DNA of 61,318 nt from Hydrogenothermus marinus (GCF_003688665.1 NZ_REFO01000015.1:1-61318), one strand, 5' to 3'; counted from the stretch's first letter, positions 46,736 to 54,798 are shown. Program-made: numbers and translations. Notes: generated from the sequence alone by a model not told the origin.

Positions 46736-47892
46736 GATTAAATGAGTTTATAAAGGCCCGTCTTAAAATAACTTTTATTATTTCTTTTATAGCTACTATT
46801 ATACTTTCTGCTTTTGGTGGCACTGTTTATTATTATTATAAAAAGGAACTTGTTTTTGAAATAAGTGATAGATTAAAAAGTATTGCTTTTGATGTTGCAA
46901 GAAATTTAGAAAGTTCTACAGATGATTGGTCTGTTATTAATGAGTTAAAAATACCTGAAGATAATTTTGTTTGTATTTATAATTATTCAAATGGTCTTCT
47001 TTTTTATAATAAAAAAATGTGTAATTATAAAACTAATTTTACAGGATTTAAAGTTTTAGATGATAAAGTTATTTTTGGTATTACCTTAACAAAAAATTTT
47101 GATCAATATCATATATATGTTGGAGAAAATCTTAATAAAATCTTAAGATCTGTATATAAACTAAAAGCTACAATTTTTTATACTTTTTTTGGACTTTCTC
47201 TAATCATCTTTGTTTTTGCTTTTTATATATCAAAATATATAGTAAAGCCTCTTCAAATAGCATTGGAAACTCAAGAAAAGTTTATTCAAAACACATCTCA
47301 TGATTTAAAAACACCATTATCTATTATCTCTTCTAATTTTTATTTAATAAAACAGAAAAATTTTAAGAATATAGATAAAAATATAAATATTTTAGAGAAA
47401 AATATTGAGTATATGAAAAAAATAATAAATGATATGCTTTTTATGGCAAATATAGGTAATAAAGAAAAAACAAAACTTAATATAAATAGCATTTTAAAAG
47501 ATTTAATATCAGATTTTGAAACAGATATAAAAGAAAAAAATATAAACCTTGAGATAATAGAAAAGGAAAATATAGATTTTGTTGCAAATTATGAAGATAT
47601 AAAAAAGCTATTCTCAAATCTTTTAGAAAATGCAATTAAATATAATGAAGAAAACGGAGAAATAATAATAAAAATAGATAAAAAAGAAGTTTCAATAAAA
47701 AATACAGGACAGATTATTTCTGAAAAAGATAAAGATTTAATATTTGAAAGATTTTATAGAGGAGATAAAGCAAGAACTTCTCAAGGAACAGGTCTTGGCC
47801 TTTCTATAGTAAAAGAGATAGCAAAATCATATAATATAAAAATTAAGTTAAAAACAGACAAAAAATATAATGAATTTATAATAAAATTTTAA
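46732..47892 (+). CDS. Sensor histidine kinase
   Basis: Membrane sensor kinase of 386 residues. Two membrane helices (about 13-37 and 145-167) flank a periplasmic domain of about 105 residues. The phospho-accepting histidine is in TSHDLKTPLSII (near 188). ATP-binding N box LLENAIKYNEENG and G boxes TGLGLSIV complete the C-terminal part. No HAMP domain is obvious. It overlaps the response regulator gene by four bases and ends two bases before rodA, so it may be part of a three-gene unit. Confidence 0.94.
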   Translation: MRLNEFIKARLKITFIISFIATIILSAFGGTVYYYYKKELVFEISDRLKSIAFDVARNLESSTDDWSVINELKIPEDNFVCIYNYSNGLLFYNKKMCNYKTNFTGFKVLDDKVIFGITLTKNFDQYHIYVGENLNKILRSVYKLKATIFYTFFGLSLIIFVFAFYISKYIVKPLQIALETQEKFIQNTSHDLKTPLSIISSNFYLIKQKNFKNIDKNINILEKNIEYMKKIINDMLFMANIGNKEKTKLNINSILKDLISDFETDIKEKNINLEIIEKENIDFVANYEDIKKLFSNLLENAIKYNEENGEIIIKIDKKEVSIKNTGQIISEKDKDLIFERFYRGDKARTSQGTGLGLSIVKEIAKSYNIKIKLKTDKKYNEFIIKF

Positions 47893-47894
47893 CA

Positions 47895-48992
47895 ATGAAA
47901 AAAATTTTTGAAAGTTATGATTTTGTAATATTATTTTCTGTATTATTTTTAATATCAGTAAGTCTAATTGGTATTTATAGTGCAACAATAAATGAATCTT
48001 CTTCATATATAAAAAAACAGGTAATATTTGCAATCCTTTCTTTGATAATAATATTTTCATTACCTTTTTTAGATTATAGAAAGATAGTAAACAACTCTAT
48101 TTGGTTATATATTCTTGGGATTTTGTCTTTAATATATGTGAAATTTTTTGGGATAACAGTTCTTGGTGCTAAAAGATGGATAAAATTAGGATTTTTTTCA
48201 TTACAACCTTCTGAATTTATGAAATATATAGTTGTAATTTTTGTAGCATATATCTTAGCAGTTGCAAAAATTCCTATATCTTATAAAGATGTAGCAAAAA
48301 TATTAATAGTTGTTTCAATTCCATTTTATTTAACTTTAAAACAGCCAGATTTAGGAACTGCAATTACTATATTAATCCCTATTCTTTTTATTATATTTTT
48401 AGCAGGTTTAGATAAAAAATTTATAATAGGAAGTTTTTTAATTATAATCTTTTCTTCACCTTTTATATGGATGCATCTAAAAGATTATCAAAAAAATAGA
48501 ATTATTGCTTTTATCAAACCAGAGGCAGATCCATATGGTACTGCTTATCATATAATTCAATCAAAGATAGCAGTAGGCTCAGGAAAATTAGTTGGAAAAG
48601 GATTTTTACAAGGTACCCAATCTAAGCTTTTATTTTTACCTGAAAAACATACAGATTTTATATTTGCTACTTTAAGTGAAGAATTTGGCTTTGTATTATC
48701 GGCAATTATAGTTTTAGTTTTTCTTCTTTTAGCTTTAAGAATATTATACTGGGGAAGTAAAGTAAAAGATAAAGCTGGTAAGTTTATATGTTATGGATTT
48801 GGCGGTTTAATAGCAACACAAGCATTTATTAATATAGCTATGACTATAGGGTTTGCACCTGTTGTTGGAATTACTTTACCTTTTATTAGTTATGGTGGAA
48901 GTTCTTTAATTACTTTTTCTTTAATGGTAGGTACAGTTTTAAGTGTGATAAGAATCAATAAAATGCAAAAATTACAGTTTACAGGGGATTAA
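47895..48992 (+). CDS. rodA: Rod shape-determining protein RodA (SEDS glycosyltransferase)
   Basis: SEDS-family peptidoglycan polymerase of the elongasome, 365 residues, with about nine or ten membrane helices. The signatures are GAKRWIKLGFFSLQPSEF (near 93-110) and QPDLGTAITIL. The late loop LPFISYGGSSL (near 335-345) is the family C-terminal motif. RodA is favoured over FtsW by its size and by the lack of an FtsW-type C-terminal tail. It starts two bases after the kinase gene. Its partner PBP2 is not encoded here. Confidence 0.93.
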   Translation: MKKIFESYDFVILFSVLFLISVSLIGIYSATINESSSYIKKQVIFAILSLIIIFSLPFLDYRKIVNNSIWLYILGILSLIYVKFFGITVLGAKRWIKLGFFSLQPSEFMKYIVVIFVAYILAVAKIPISYKDVAKILIVVSIPFYLTLKQPDLGTAITILIPILFIIFLAGLDKKFIIGSFLIIIFSSPFIWMHLKDYQKNRIIAFIKPEADPYGTAYHIIQSKIAVGSGKLVGKGFLQGTQSKLLFLPEKHTDFIFATLSEEFGFVLSAIIVLVFLLLALRILYWGSKVKDKAGKFICYGFGGLIATQAFINIAMTIGFAPVVGITLPFISYGGSSLITFSLMVGTVLSVIRINKMQKLQFTGD

Positions 48993-48998
48993 TATCAC

Positions 48999-50081
48999 TT
49001 AAGATTTTATTAAATTTAAAAATTTATTAAATACAACATCTTTATGGAATTTTTTATTATAAATTTGATAAGATTCTTCTTGAAATTTATTTCTTAACTG
49101 CTTATTTTCTATAAGAATATTTACTTTTTTAATCATATCATTTATATCTCTAACTTTTGTTAGAAAACCATTAACTCCATCTTTAATAAGATAAGGGATA
49201 TTTCCTAAGTCTGTTGCTACAACAGAGGTTTTTGTTGCAAATGCTTCAATTATAGTTCTTCCAAAACTTTCATTAGCATAAGTAGGCATTAAAAAAATAT
49301 CAGATGCTATATAAAATTTTGCAACTTTTTTTTGAGGTCCTAAGATTAATATATCTTTGTTTCCTTCAAAGATTTTTTTTATTTCTTTTAGTTTTTTTCC
49401 TCCTCCAACAAGTATAGCTTTTAGATTTTTATGTTTATTTTTTAAAATCCTAAATACTTCAATAAACTCATTTATACCTTTTCCAATCTCTACTTTTCCA
49501 CAAAAAAGCATTATCATATCTTCTTCTGAAAAATTAAGCTCTTTTCTAATTTCCTTTTTTTTCTCATCAGAATATTTAAATTCCTCAGGATCTATAAAAT
49601 TGTATATAACATCAATTTTGTCTGGATCTACTTTTTCTTCATTTATAAGAAACTCTTTAACATAATCACTTACAGCTAATATTTTATCTACATTTGGAAA
49701 AATAAATTTTTTTATAGTAAAAGGCTGATTTGCAACCATATGTCTAAAAAGAAATATTCTTGCCTTTGATAGTTTACCAGCTACAAAAGCGTTTACATAT
49801 TCATTTCCATTATTTGCAATAATTACATCAGGTTTTATTCTTAAACTTTCTTTTATTAGTTTATAACTATTTCTTGGAGCAAATTCAGCTTTAAATTTTA
49901 CATATATTTTGTTATTAAAATCTTCTAATTTTGAATTTACAAAGCTATCCTTTGCAACAGCCAAAAATAGTTCTATATCTTTAACTTTTTTTAGAGAATT
50001 TGCAAAATCAACTGTATGTTGCTCTGTACCACCTGGATTTTTTACAGGTCTTCCATTTAACCATAATACTTTCATTATCAA
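48999..50081 (-). CDS. Glycosyltransferase, GT4 family (GT-B fold)
   Basis: Retaining sugar transferase of 360 residues with the GT-B build. The N-terminal acceptor domain begins VLWLNGRPVKNPGGTEQHTVDFA. The donor-binding domain contains MLFCGKVEIGKGINEFIEVF and GPQKKVAKFYIASDIFLMPT. The catalytic E-x7-E is in ESFGRTIIEAFAT (near 271-283). The GGTEQ loop suggests UDP-sugar transfer in exopolysaccharide or lipopolysaccharide synthesis. It is encoded with a polysaccharide deacetylase upstream (four-base overlap). Confidence 0.9.
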   Translation of the reverse strand: MIMKVLWLNGRPVKNPGGTEQHTVDFANSLKKVKDIELFLAVAKDSFVNSKLEDFNNKIYVKFKAEFAPRNSYKLIKESLRIKPDVIIANNGNEYVNAFVAGKLSKARIFLFRHMVANQPFTIKKFIFPNVDKILAVSDYVKEFLINEEKVDPDKIDVIYNFIDPEEFKYSDEKKKEIRKELNFSEEDMIMLFCGKVEIGKGINEFIEVFRILKNKHKNLKAILVGGGKKLKEIKKIFEGNKDILILGPQKKVAKFYIASDIFLMPTYANESFGRTIIEAFATKTSVVATDLGNIPYLIKDGVNGFLTKVRDINDMIKKVNILIENKQLRNKFQEESYQIYNKKFHKDVVFNKFLNLIKS

Positions 50082-50770
50082 AACCTTAAAAATTTCTCAA
50101 GAAAACTTAAGAATACAAAAACTCTGTTTCCAGCAACATTTATTCTTCCTATTTCATAAGGTTTATCTAAGGAACATCTTTTTTCTTCAACTAAAAATGC
50201 ATATTTATAGCCTGCTTTTTTTACCATTTCTGTTACTTTATCATTATAATATCCATATGGATAACAGAAAGTATCTATCTCAACTCCTAATTTATCTTCA
50301 AGTATTTTTTTAGAATCAAAAATCTCTTTTTTTAACTCTTCATCTGATAATTTTGTTAAATCAGGATGAGTTAATGTATGTGAACCTATTTTATAACCTT
50401 TACTTACTAAAAATCTTAAATCTTCCCAATCCATTATTTCTTTTTTTACATTTAATTTTTCATAATCCCACTCATTATATTTACCAACAAGTTTGGCAGG
50501 AACAAAAACATATCCTTTATAACCATATTTTTCAAGTAAAGGATAAGCATTTTCTATAAAATCCTTATAAGCATCATCAAAAGTTGGAATAACTGTTTTA
50601 TCTTCTATTTTATCTATTTCTGAATATTTATATCCAATTAATTTTAAAAATTTAAGTTGTCTTTCAAACTGTGCAGGTGTTATATAAAGACTTTTTAATC
50701 TTGCATTTCTTGGTGGTTTTGCTATGTTGTGGTACATTAATACTTTGCATGTTGATTTATTATTCATCAT
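50078..50770 (-). CDS. Polysaccharide deacetylase (NodB homology domain)
   Basis: Metal-dependent carbohydrate deacetylase of the CE4 family, 230 residues. The motif 1 aspartates are in PTFDDAYKDF (near 67-76), the metal histidines in SHTLTHPDLTKLS (near 125-137), and CYPYGYYN is the third motif. There is no evident signal peptide or membrane anchor, so it may act on a cytoplasmic or lipid-linked glycan or be exported by another route. It overlaps the glycosyltransferase gene by four bases. Confidence 0.9.
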   Translation of the reverse strand: MMNNKSTCKVLMYHNIAKPPRNARLKSLYITPAQFERQLKFLKLIGYKYSEIDKIEDKTVIPTFDDAYKDFIENAYPLLEKYGYKGYVFVPAKLVGKYNEWDYEKLNVKKEIMDWEDLRFLVSKGYKIGSHTLTHPDLTKLSDEELKKEIFDSKKILEDKLGVEIDTFCYPYGYYNDKVTEMVKKAGYKYAFLVEEKRCSLDKPYEIGRINVAGNRVFVFLSFLEKFLRF

Positions 50771-50837
50771 TACTATTTATATATCTCCGTAATAGCAATA
50801 TTTTTAGAGAATAGGAATATTTTATTGACAATTAAAT

Positions 50838-50876
50838 ATAAAAAATATAATCCCCTTCTTTTTTAAAGAAGGGGAT
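50838..50876 (-). terminator. Rho-independent terminator after rplU-rpmA
   Basis: Read leftward, a ten-base-pair or longer stem (ATCCCCTTCTTT paired with AAAGAAGGGGAT) is followed by TTATATTTTTT. It sits 24 bases beyond the rpmA stop codon. It also insulates the ribosomal genes from the deacetylase gene downstream. Confidence 0.85.
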
Positions 50877-50900
50877 AGGTTTAAGTGAAAATCAAACTAT

Positions 50901-51158
50901 TTATGCATTTACAGGATAAACACTTACTACTTTTTTACCTTTTGAGGTTTCAAACTTAACTTTACCATCAACAAGTGCAAAAAGAGTATAGTCTTTTCCA
51001 AGTCCTACATTTTTTCCAGGATATATTTTAGTTCCTCTTTGTCTTACAAGAATATTTCCAGCTTTTACAACTTGTCCATCATATCTTTTAACACCAAGGC
51101 GTTTCGATCTACTATCACGACCATTACGGGTTGAACCACCACTTGCTTTTGATGCCAT
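50901..51158 (-). CDS. rpmA: Ribosomal protein L27 (bL27)
   Basis: Ribosomal protein near the peptidyl-transferase centre, 85 residues. The N-terminus [20 protein letters not shown] lacks the cleavable extension found in Firmicutes and supplies the tail that reaches the active site. [15 protein letters not shown] is the core signature. It follows rplU by 17 bases with AGGAGG at its start, in the standard rplU-rpmA order, and ends at a strong terminator. Confidence 0.97.
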   Translation of the reverse strand: MASKASGGSTRNGRDSRSKRLGVKRYDGQVVKAGNILVRQRGTKIYPGKNVGLGKDYTLFALVDGKVKFETSKGKKVVSVYPVNA

Positions 51159-51175
51159 TATTTATGACCTCCTAC

Positions 51176-51466
51176 TTAAGATATTTCAGTTATTTTTAAT
51201 TCAGTAAATGGCTGTCTATGGCCATTCCATCTTTTATAATTTTTCTTTCTTTTAAATTTAAATACTATAACTTTTTTATGTTTTCCATGTTTTACAACTT
51301 CTGCTTTTACTTTTCCTTCTGTTTTTATATTTCCATTATCATCTCTAACTAATATAGCTGGAATTTCAACAGTTTCACCTTCATTAGCATTTAATTTTTC
51401 TACTCTTATTATAGATTCAGGTTCTACTCTATATTGCTTTCCACCAGTTTTTATAACAGCGTACAT
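51176..51466 (-). CDS. rplU: Ribosomal protein L21 (bL21)
   Basis: A 23S rRNA-binding ribosomal protein of 96 residues. It begins MYAVIKTGGKQYRVEPE and ends GHRQPFTELKITEIS, the usual landmarks. The open frame extends to 51499, but the ATG at 51466 is preceded by TAGGAGG about seven bases away and gives the family's start. It heads the rplU-rpmA pair. The upstream gap of about 70 bases holds the end of the broken EAL gene. Confidence 0.97.
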   Translation of the reverse strand: MYAVIKTGGKQYRVEPESIIRVEKLNANEGETVEIPAILVRDDNGNIKTEGKVKAEVVKHGKHKKVIVFKFKRKKNYKRWNGHRQPFTELKITEIS

Positions 51467-51537
51467 TAAAAACCTCCTATTTCTACTTTTAAATTGCAAA
51501 AAAATATTCTATCATAAATCAACACAAAATTTCTATA

Positions 51538-51945
51538 TCAGTTTACTACTAAAATTTCCTCAACTCTTAGAGGTTTACTTAAATAAAATCCTTGTAGTAA
51601 GTCAGTTCCAAATTTAGAAAGTATTTCTACAGTTTTTTCATTTTCTACAAACTCTGCTAAGGATTTTATATTAAGAATCTGACACATATTAGTAATAACT
51701 TGAACGATTTTCTGAGTTTCTTCTTCTTTATCTAAATTTACTATTAAGGAACCATCTATTTTTAATATATCTATAAGTTCTTTACTAACCATATCTACTA
51801 AAGTTTTTAAAGAAGAATAGCCACTTCCAAAGTCATCTATTACGAATTTTACTTTATGAGTTTTATTAAGATTTTCTAAAATATCAAAGTTTTCAAGAGC
51901 TTGCTGTTCTGTAATTTCTATAAGAAGATTATCTTTTCCATAAAT
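51538..51945 (-). pseudogene. EAL-domain phosphodiesterase, 3' fragment
   Basis: Cyclic-di-GMP phosphodiesterase fragment. Starting from about 51945 the frame reads YGKDNLLIEITEQQALEN, then FVIDDFGSGYSSL, ILKIDGSLI, LNIKSLAEFVEN and LLQGFYLSKPL. These are the second half of an EAL domain, with the metal-binding DDFG and catalytic KID motifs. The N-terminal half, including the EAL tripeptide, is absent here. A further short stretch reading KSISLKYLYISLLSEDKLFK lies on the same strand at about 52155-52245, beyond an IS-like insert, and probably belongs to the same domain. Neither part has a plausible start. Confidence 0.75.
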
Positions 51946-52152
51946 GTTAGTGAACTACTCCCCGCCCTTACGGACGGGGAGCTTCTGAGGGAGTTTGACA
52001 GCTTAACGCTGTCCTTGTCCCTCCTAGCAGGTTCACGCTGCCAACTACTCCTATCCCCTCATCAAGCAGGGATTCGGAGATACCTTTTAGTCTGTAAAGT
52101 CGTATCTTTACTACCTTCTTTAATCCTGTTTTATGGTAAATCCTTAAAAATC
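51946..52152 (-). mobile_element. IS200/IS605-like right end with tnpB 3' remnant
   Basis: A hairpin CTCCCCGCC-CTTAC-GGACGGGGAG lies at 51958-51981. Such GC-rich foldbacks mark the right ends of IS200/IS605 elements and stand out in this AT-rich sequence. On the minus strand the adjacent sequence encodes IRLYRLKGISESLLDEG and then SCQTPSEAPRP-stop, like the C-terminal tail of TnpB proteins. The rest of tnpB, including its catalytic part, is missing. The element splits the EAL gene. The region around a TnpB 3' end also encodes its guide (omega) RNA, which here could only be a relic. The exact left edge is uncertain. Confidence 0.6.
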
Positions 52153-52273
52153 AATAAGTTTAAATAGCTTGTCTTCTGAAAGCAGTGATATATATAGATA
52201 TTTAAGGGATATACTTTTAGTGGAGTATTATATTTAGGTGCTAATTAGAATGTAGGGTATAGGGTAAATTAAA

Positions 52274-52381
52274 GGGAGTGTCCACCAAAGTGTGTAAAAA
52301 TAATTCAATAAATTTTAGGAGGTGGACACTATGGAAGAAAAAATTAACTTAATCAAACAAAGAATTAGAGATTTAGTTTAA
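52274..52381 (+). mobile_element. Left end of an IS256-like element, decayed
   Basis: GGGAGTGTCCACC at 52274 followed by AAAGTGTGTAAAA looks like the terminal repeat of an IS256-type element. A transposase-like start (MEEKINLIKQRIRDLV) begins at the ATG 52331 after TTTTAGGAGG, but a TAA stops it after 16 codons and nothing recognisable follows. GTGTCCACC (52278-52286) and GGTGGACAC (52321-52329) form a perfect inverted repeat that includes part of the ribosome binding site. Only the first hundred bases of the element survive. Confidence 0.55.
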
Positions 52382-52616
52382 TAAACATTCCAAGAGTTAT
52401 TATCTTTATAAATCCAATCAATGAAAGCTTCTAAACTTTCCTGATCAAGAGTTTCTCTAATAATTGCATTTATCTTTTTATGTAATTCCTAAATCCTATT
52501 ACAATCTAAACCTTTAAACCTATATCAGCTACTTCTATATATTCTTATCTTTCCAGTTCAATTTATTCACTGGGTATTATCATTTTTTACTATACTTTCA
52601 ACAAGATCTTTTATTG
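52382..52616. other. Intergenic remnant sequence
   Basis: No complete gene is seen. On the minus strand, 52378 to about 52490 encodes an open fragment, KINAIIRETLDQESLEAF then IDWIYKDNNSWNVY-stop, of unknown family and without a start. The rest has stops in all frames. It looks like decayed coding sequence between an IS remnant and the next small gene. Confidence 0.4.
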
Positions 52617-52766
52617 TCAGGATGAAAATACAGCAGAAAGACCATATAGTATTAAAATAACAAAGAATATTGCTAAGAAAAATGCGCTTTTAATTAAAAA
52701 AATTGTTGCGCTTATGAATATTATAAAAAAGCCTATGATAAATAATAAAAACCCTAAAAACCACAT
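52617..52766 (-). CDS. Small hydrophobic membrane protein, 49 aa
   Basis: A 49-residue frame: MWFLGFLLFIIGFFIIFI, then SATIFLIKSAFFLAIFFVIL. It has two potential membrane helices and a short tail. The ATG at 52766 follows GAGGTGGA by about six bases. A TTGACA on the same strand at 52860-52865 could be its promoter, though the -10 is weak. Size and composition resemble the small membrane protein at 58.4-58.6 kb, which lies in a similar place downstream of the other DUF1232 gene. Function unknown. Confidence 0.5.
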   Translation of the reverse strand: MWFLGFLLFIIGFFIIFISATIFLIKSAFFLAIFFVILILYGLSAVFSS

Positions 52767-52948
52767 TATACTTCCACCTCATCCTTATTATCTTAGCTTT
52801 TTATTCCATACAGTTCAAATAAAACCCCTTTTAGTTTAGGTTAATAAAAAAATTTCTCTTGTCAAGTATTTTAACCTTTTTCATATGGCTAAAATACTTT
52901 TAAATAAAGTTAAAAAAAAATTTAGTATAAATCTAATCCAAATCTATC

Positions 52949-53344
52949 TTACATATTATTGATTTTCCACTTTTTGTACTTATGTAAGTCTTGTTCTACA
53001 AAATTTAAGCAAACAGCCATAACAGCTAAATCATCTAAATATCCAATTACAGGGATAAAATCTGGTATTACATCTATGGGGTTTAATACATAAAATAATG
53101 CCGCTATTATTGCCGCTATTGAAAACCAAGGAATTTTTCTATAACTTCCATTAAAATAATCCTTTATTAAAGAAAATAAAAGCTTTACATCATCTATATA
53201 TCTTCCAAGAGGACCACCTGTTTCAAATTTTTTTCTAATTTCTTCTTGTTTCTGTAAAACTTTTTCTAAATCTTCTTCTGTAATGTTTTTAGCTCTTTCT
53301 AAAAGTTCTTTTTTTGCATCATCTTTTGAAAAATTTTTTACCAT
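52949..53344 (-). CDS. DUF1232 (YkvA-like) membrane protein, copy A
   Basis: A 131-residue protein. A charged helical N-terminus (about 1-75) is followed by the DUF1232 core: IPWFSIAAIIAALFYVLNPI (near 78-97), then DVIPDFIPVIGYLDDLAVMA. The NPIDVIPDFIPxIGYxDD signature is diagnostic for the family; its function is unknown, and members sit in or at the membrane. A second copy lies at 59.85 kb. The two proteins are only moderately alike, yet their upstream regions are nearly identical over about 63 bases. It is transcribed in the same direction as cas6 upstream. Confidence 0.88.
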   Translation of the reverse strand: MVKNFSKDDAKKELLERAKNITEEDLEKVLQKQEEIRKKFETGGPLGRYIDDVKLLFSLIKDYFNGSYRKIPWFSIAAIIAALFYVLNPIDVIPDFIPVIGYLDDLAVMAVCLNFVEQDLHKYKKWKINNM

Positions 53345-53408
53345 TTTAAAACCTTCATAAATTATTTTTTCATATTATATTAACTAATTTTTTCCTAAAA
53401 TCTGACTA
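53345..53408 (-). promoter_or_regulatory. Promoter cassette of DUF1232 copy A
   Basis: Reading leftward: TAGTCAGATTTTAGG, then a TATAAT about 28 bases from the AGTCAG, then a GAAGG ribosome binding site. The block differs at only a few positions from the one at 60272-60335 before DUF1232 copy B, and the match ends abruptly at both sides. The box also occurs before the helical gene at 60.7 kb, and in a variant form before the GTPase pair. Confidence 0.55.
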
Positions 53409-53424
53409 TTATTTTTACTAAATA

Positions 53425-54174
53425 TTAAACAACTGAATTTTTAGTATTTATTATTTCTATCATCCCAAAACCTTGTGAATTTTTAGCTCCTAAACCACTA
53501 TCGTAAATAGCATTAAAAATTACTGGATCTATATTTATTTTAAACTTACCTTCTATACCTTTTATAAAGAAGTTTTTATACTTTAAAGGTACTTCTCTAA
53601 ATTTTGATATTAGCTTTATATCAAACTCAAAATCATCTATATTCATACCTGTTAAAATGCTATATTTTTTCTTTATATTTTCTTTTATTAATTGCTTAAA
53701 CTCTAAATCTGTAGGCCTATAATATTGAGTAAATTTCTTTCCATCTTTTGTTAAAGTTTTATAAACTGTTATTGGAGATAATGTTTTAATAATATTTGTT
53801 TCTTTTAAGTCTGGTTTTTTTAAAATTTGAATCTCTTCAAGAAATAATTTATTTTTTCCTAAATTTACTATATCTTTTTTTAAAAAGTTTTCTCCCCAAT
53901 TTAAGCCAATATCTTCTATAGCTGATGAAATAAATATTGTAATAGGTGTTTTATAAAATATCTCTTCATCTTTAATAATAAATTTTTCTGTATATATTTT
54001 AGAAAATGTAAAAAGTTTAAACTTTCTACCATTAAAGAAAAAACCAGTATCATGAAGATATTTAGCTATAGAACTTGGAAGACTTTTATATAACATAGCC
54101 TGAATTATCTCATTATGATGGATAGGTAAAGATATAAAATTTTTTTCTGAGTTAAGTACAAGCTTTATTCTCAT
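53425..54174 (-). CDS. cas6: CRISPR-associated endoribonuclease Cas6
   Basis: Repeat-cutting ribonuclease that makes crRNAs, 249 residues. The double ferredoxin-like fold is indicated by the N-terminal MRIKLVLNSEKNFISLPIHH and by the C-terminal glycine-rich loop GLGAKNSQGFGMIEI (near 227-241), the Cas6 signature. A histidine pair HHN near residue 20 is a candidate for the active site. The protein probably cuts the repeat found at 60.9 kb, whose minus-strand form ends in the 8-base tag ATTGAAAC typical of Cas6-processed arrays. No cas5, cas7, cas8, cas1, cas2 or cas10 gene is next to it. Confidence 0.9.
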   Translation of the reverse strand: MRIKLVLNSEKNFISLPIHHNEIIQAMLYKSLPSSIAKYLHDTGFFFNGRKFKLFTFSKIYTEKFIIKDEEIFYKTPITIFISSAIEDIGLNWGENFLKKDIVNLGKNKLFLEEIQILKKPDLKETNIIKTLSPITVYKTLTKDGKKFTQYYRPTDLEFKQLIKENIKKKYSILTGMNIDDFEFDIKLISKFREVPLKYKNFFIKGIEGKFKINIDPVIFNAIYDSGLGAKNSQGFGMIEIINTKNSVV

Positions 54175-54256
54175 AATTAATTTCCCATAGAAAAAATTTT
54201 TTAATTATGTTGTATGTAGATTTTTATCTTAAATCTTTAATTGAAAAAAAGCAATA

Positions 54257-54466
54257 GTGAAAAATAAAAATTCAAATCTGCTTTCCTATCCAGATAGATT
54301 TTTAGAAGATCATACCTTATATGTAATGGATATAGCTTCTAAGTTTCTTGAAAGAGATTTAGCAAATGCTAAAGATGAGATTTTAAAGGATTTTATCAAA
54401 ATTATTACCTTTTCCCATAATATTGTAAAATCTGCTAAACTCAATTTGACGAGAAAATTTTTTTAA
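54257..54466 (+). pseudogene. Cas3 HD-domain fragment (cas3'')
   Basis: A 69-residue fragment. LLSYPDRFLEDHTLYVMDIA matches the start of the Cas3 HD nuclease domain (the family's first metal-site histidine is in EDH). Then follows FSHNIVKS, where intact proteins have FSHDIGK: the HD aspartate is N and the glycine V. After this the sequence reads KLNLTRKFF and stops; the helicase is absent. A further short reading, NIYAGFLATEYE-stop at about 54490-54520, may be another scrap of the same gene. The gene is divergent from cas6 and starts with GTG. Confidence 0.65.
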
Positions 54467-54535
54467 TATAAATTTTAAATGTAGTTAATATTTATGCTGG
54501 TTTCTTGGCAACAGAATATGAATAAAGAATAAAGG

Positions 54536-54565
54536 GTGTGTAGCCTACCTATAAGGAATTTAGAT
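54536..54565 (+). repeat. Lone degenerate CRISPR repeat
   Basis: Reading on the plus strand it matches the array's minus-strand repeat at 26 of 30 positions. The core TGTAGCCTACCTATAAGGAA is exact; the last bases have decayed from GAAAC to TAGAT. Degeneration at this end is typical of the last repeat of an array. No further repeats lie to the left, so the rest of that array was lost. It is followed by the array-flank copy at 54587-54650. Confidence 0.9.
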
Positions 54566-54586
54566 TCTAAAAAAATTGATTTTTGG

Positions 54587-54650
54587 TTAAAGAGTAAATT
54601 TTGATTTTTAATAAAGCTAAAAATATACTTTTAAAGCTTTGAATTTACTT
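54587..54650 (+). repeat. Inverted copy of the CRISPR flanking sequence
   Basis: This 64-base stretch, beginning TTAAAGAGTA and ending GAATTTACTT, matches the reverse complement of 60808-60870 with only a few differences. Both copies directly follow a CRISPR repeat in the same relative orientation. Together with the repeat they form an inverted pair around the GTPase/CARF block. Confidence 0.9.
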
Positions 54651-54706
54651 AAAACTAAACACCGAAAAGATTTATACTGTCTTATAAATAAAGATTATAT
54701 ATAATT

Positions 54707-54731
54707 ATGTTAACGAAGAAATAGTTAACAT
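54707..54731 (+). promoter_or_regulatory. Palindrome upstream of the GTPase operon
   Basis: ATGTTAAC and GTTAACAT, eight bases each, are perfect inverted repeats separated by GAAGAAATA. The site lies directly before a TAGTCA box (54733-54738) and a TATATA/TATATT -10-like region (54762-54769). A dimeric regulator could bind here. It has no T-run, so it is not a terminator. Confidence 0.5.
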
Positions 54732-54798
54732 ATAGTCAAATTTAGTTTAAAATAGAGTTAGTATATATTATTAAAGCTTGATTAAAATGGAGGGAAAA

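Noticed and set aside
50825-50851. TTGACA and TATAAT on the plus strand
   Set aside because: They are 15 bases apart, point into the rpmA terminator and antisense of rpmA, and no rightward gene follows; likely chance in AT-rich DNA.
51901-52167. Rightward 88-codon open frame
   Set aside because: It is antisense to the EAL fragment and the IS200/IS605-like end, includes the GC-rich hairpin and matches no family by eye.
54707-54731. Terminator upstream of the GTPase genes
   Set aside because: The palindrome is AT-rich with an 8-base stem and is not followed by a run of T, so it fits an operator better.
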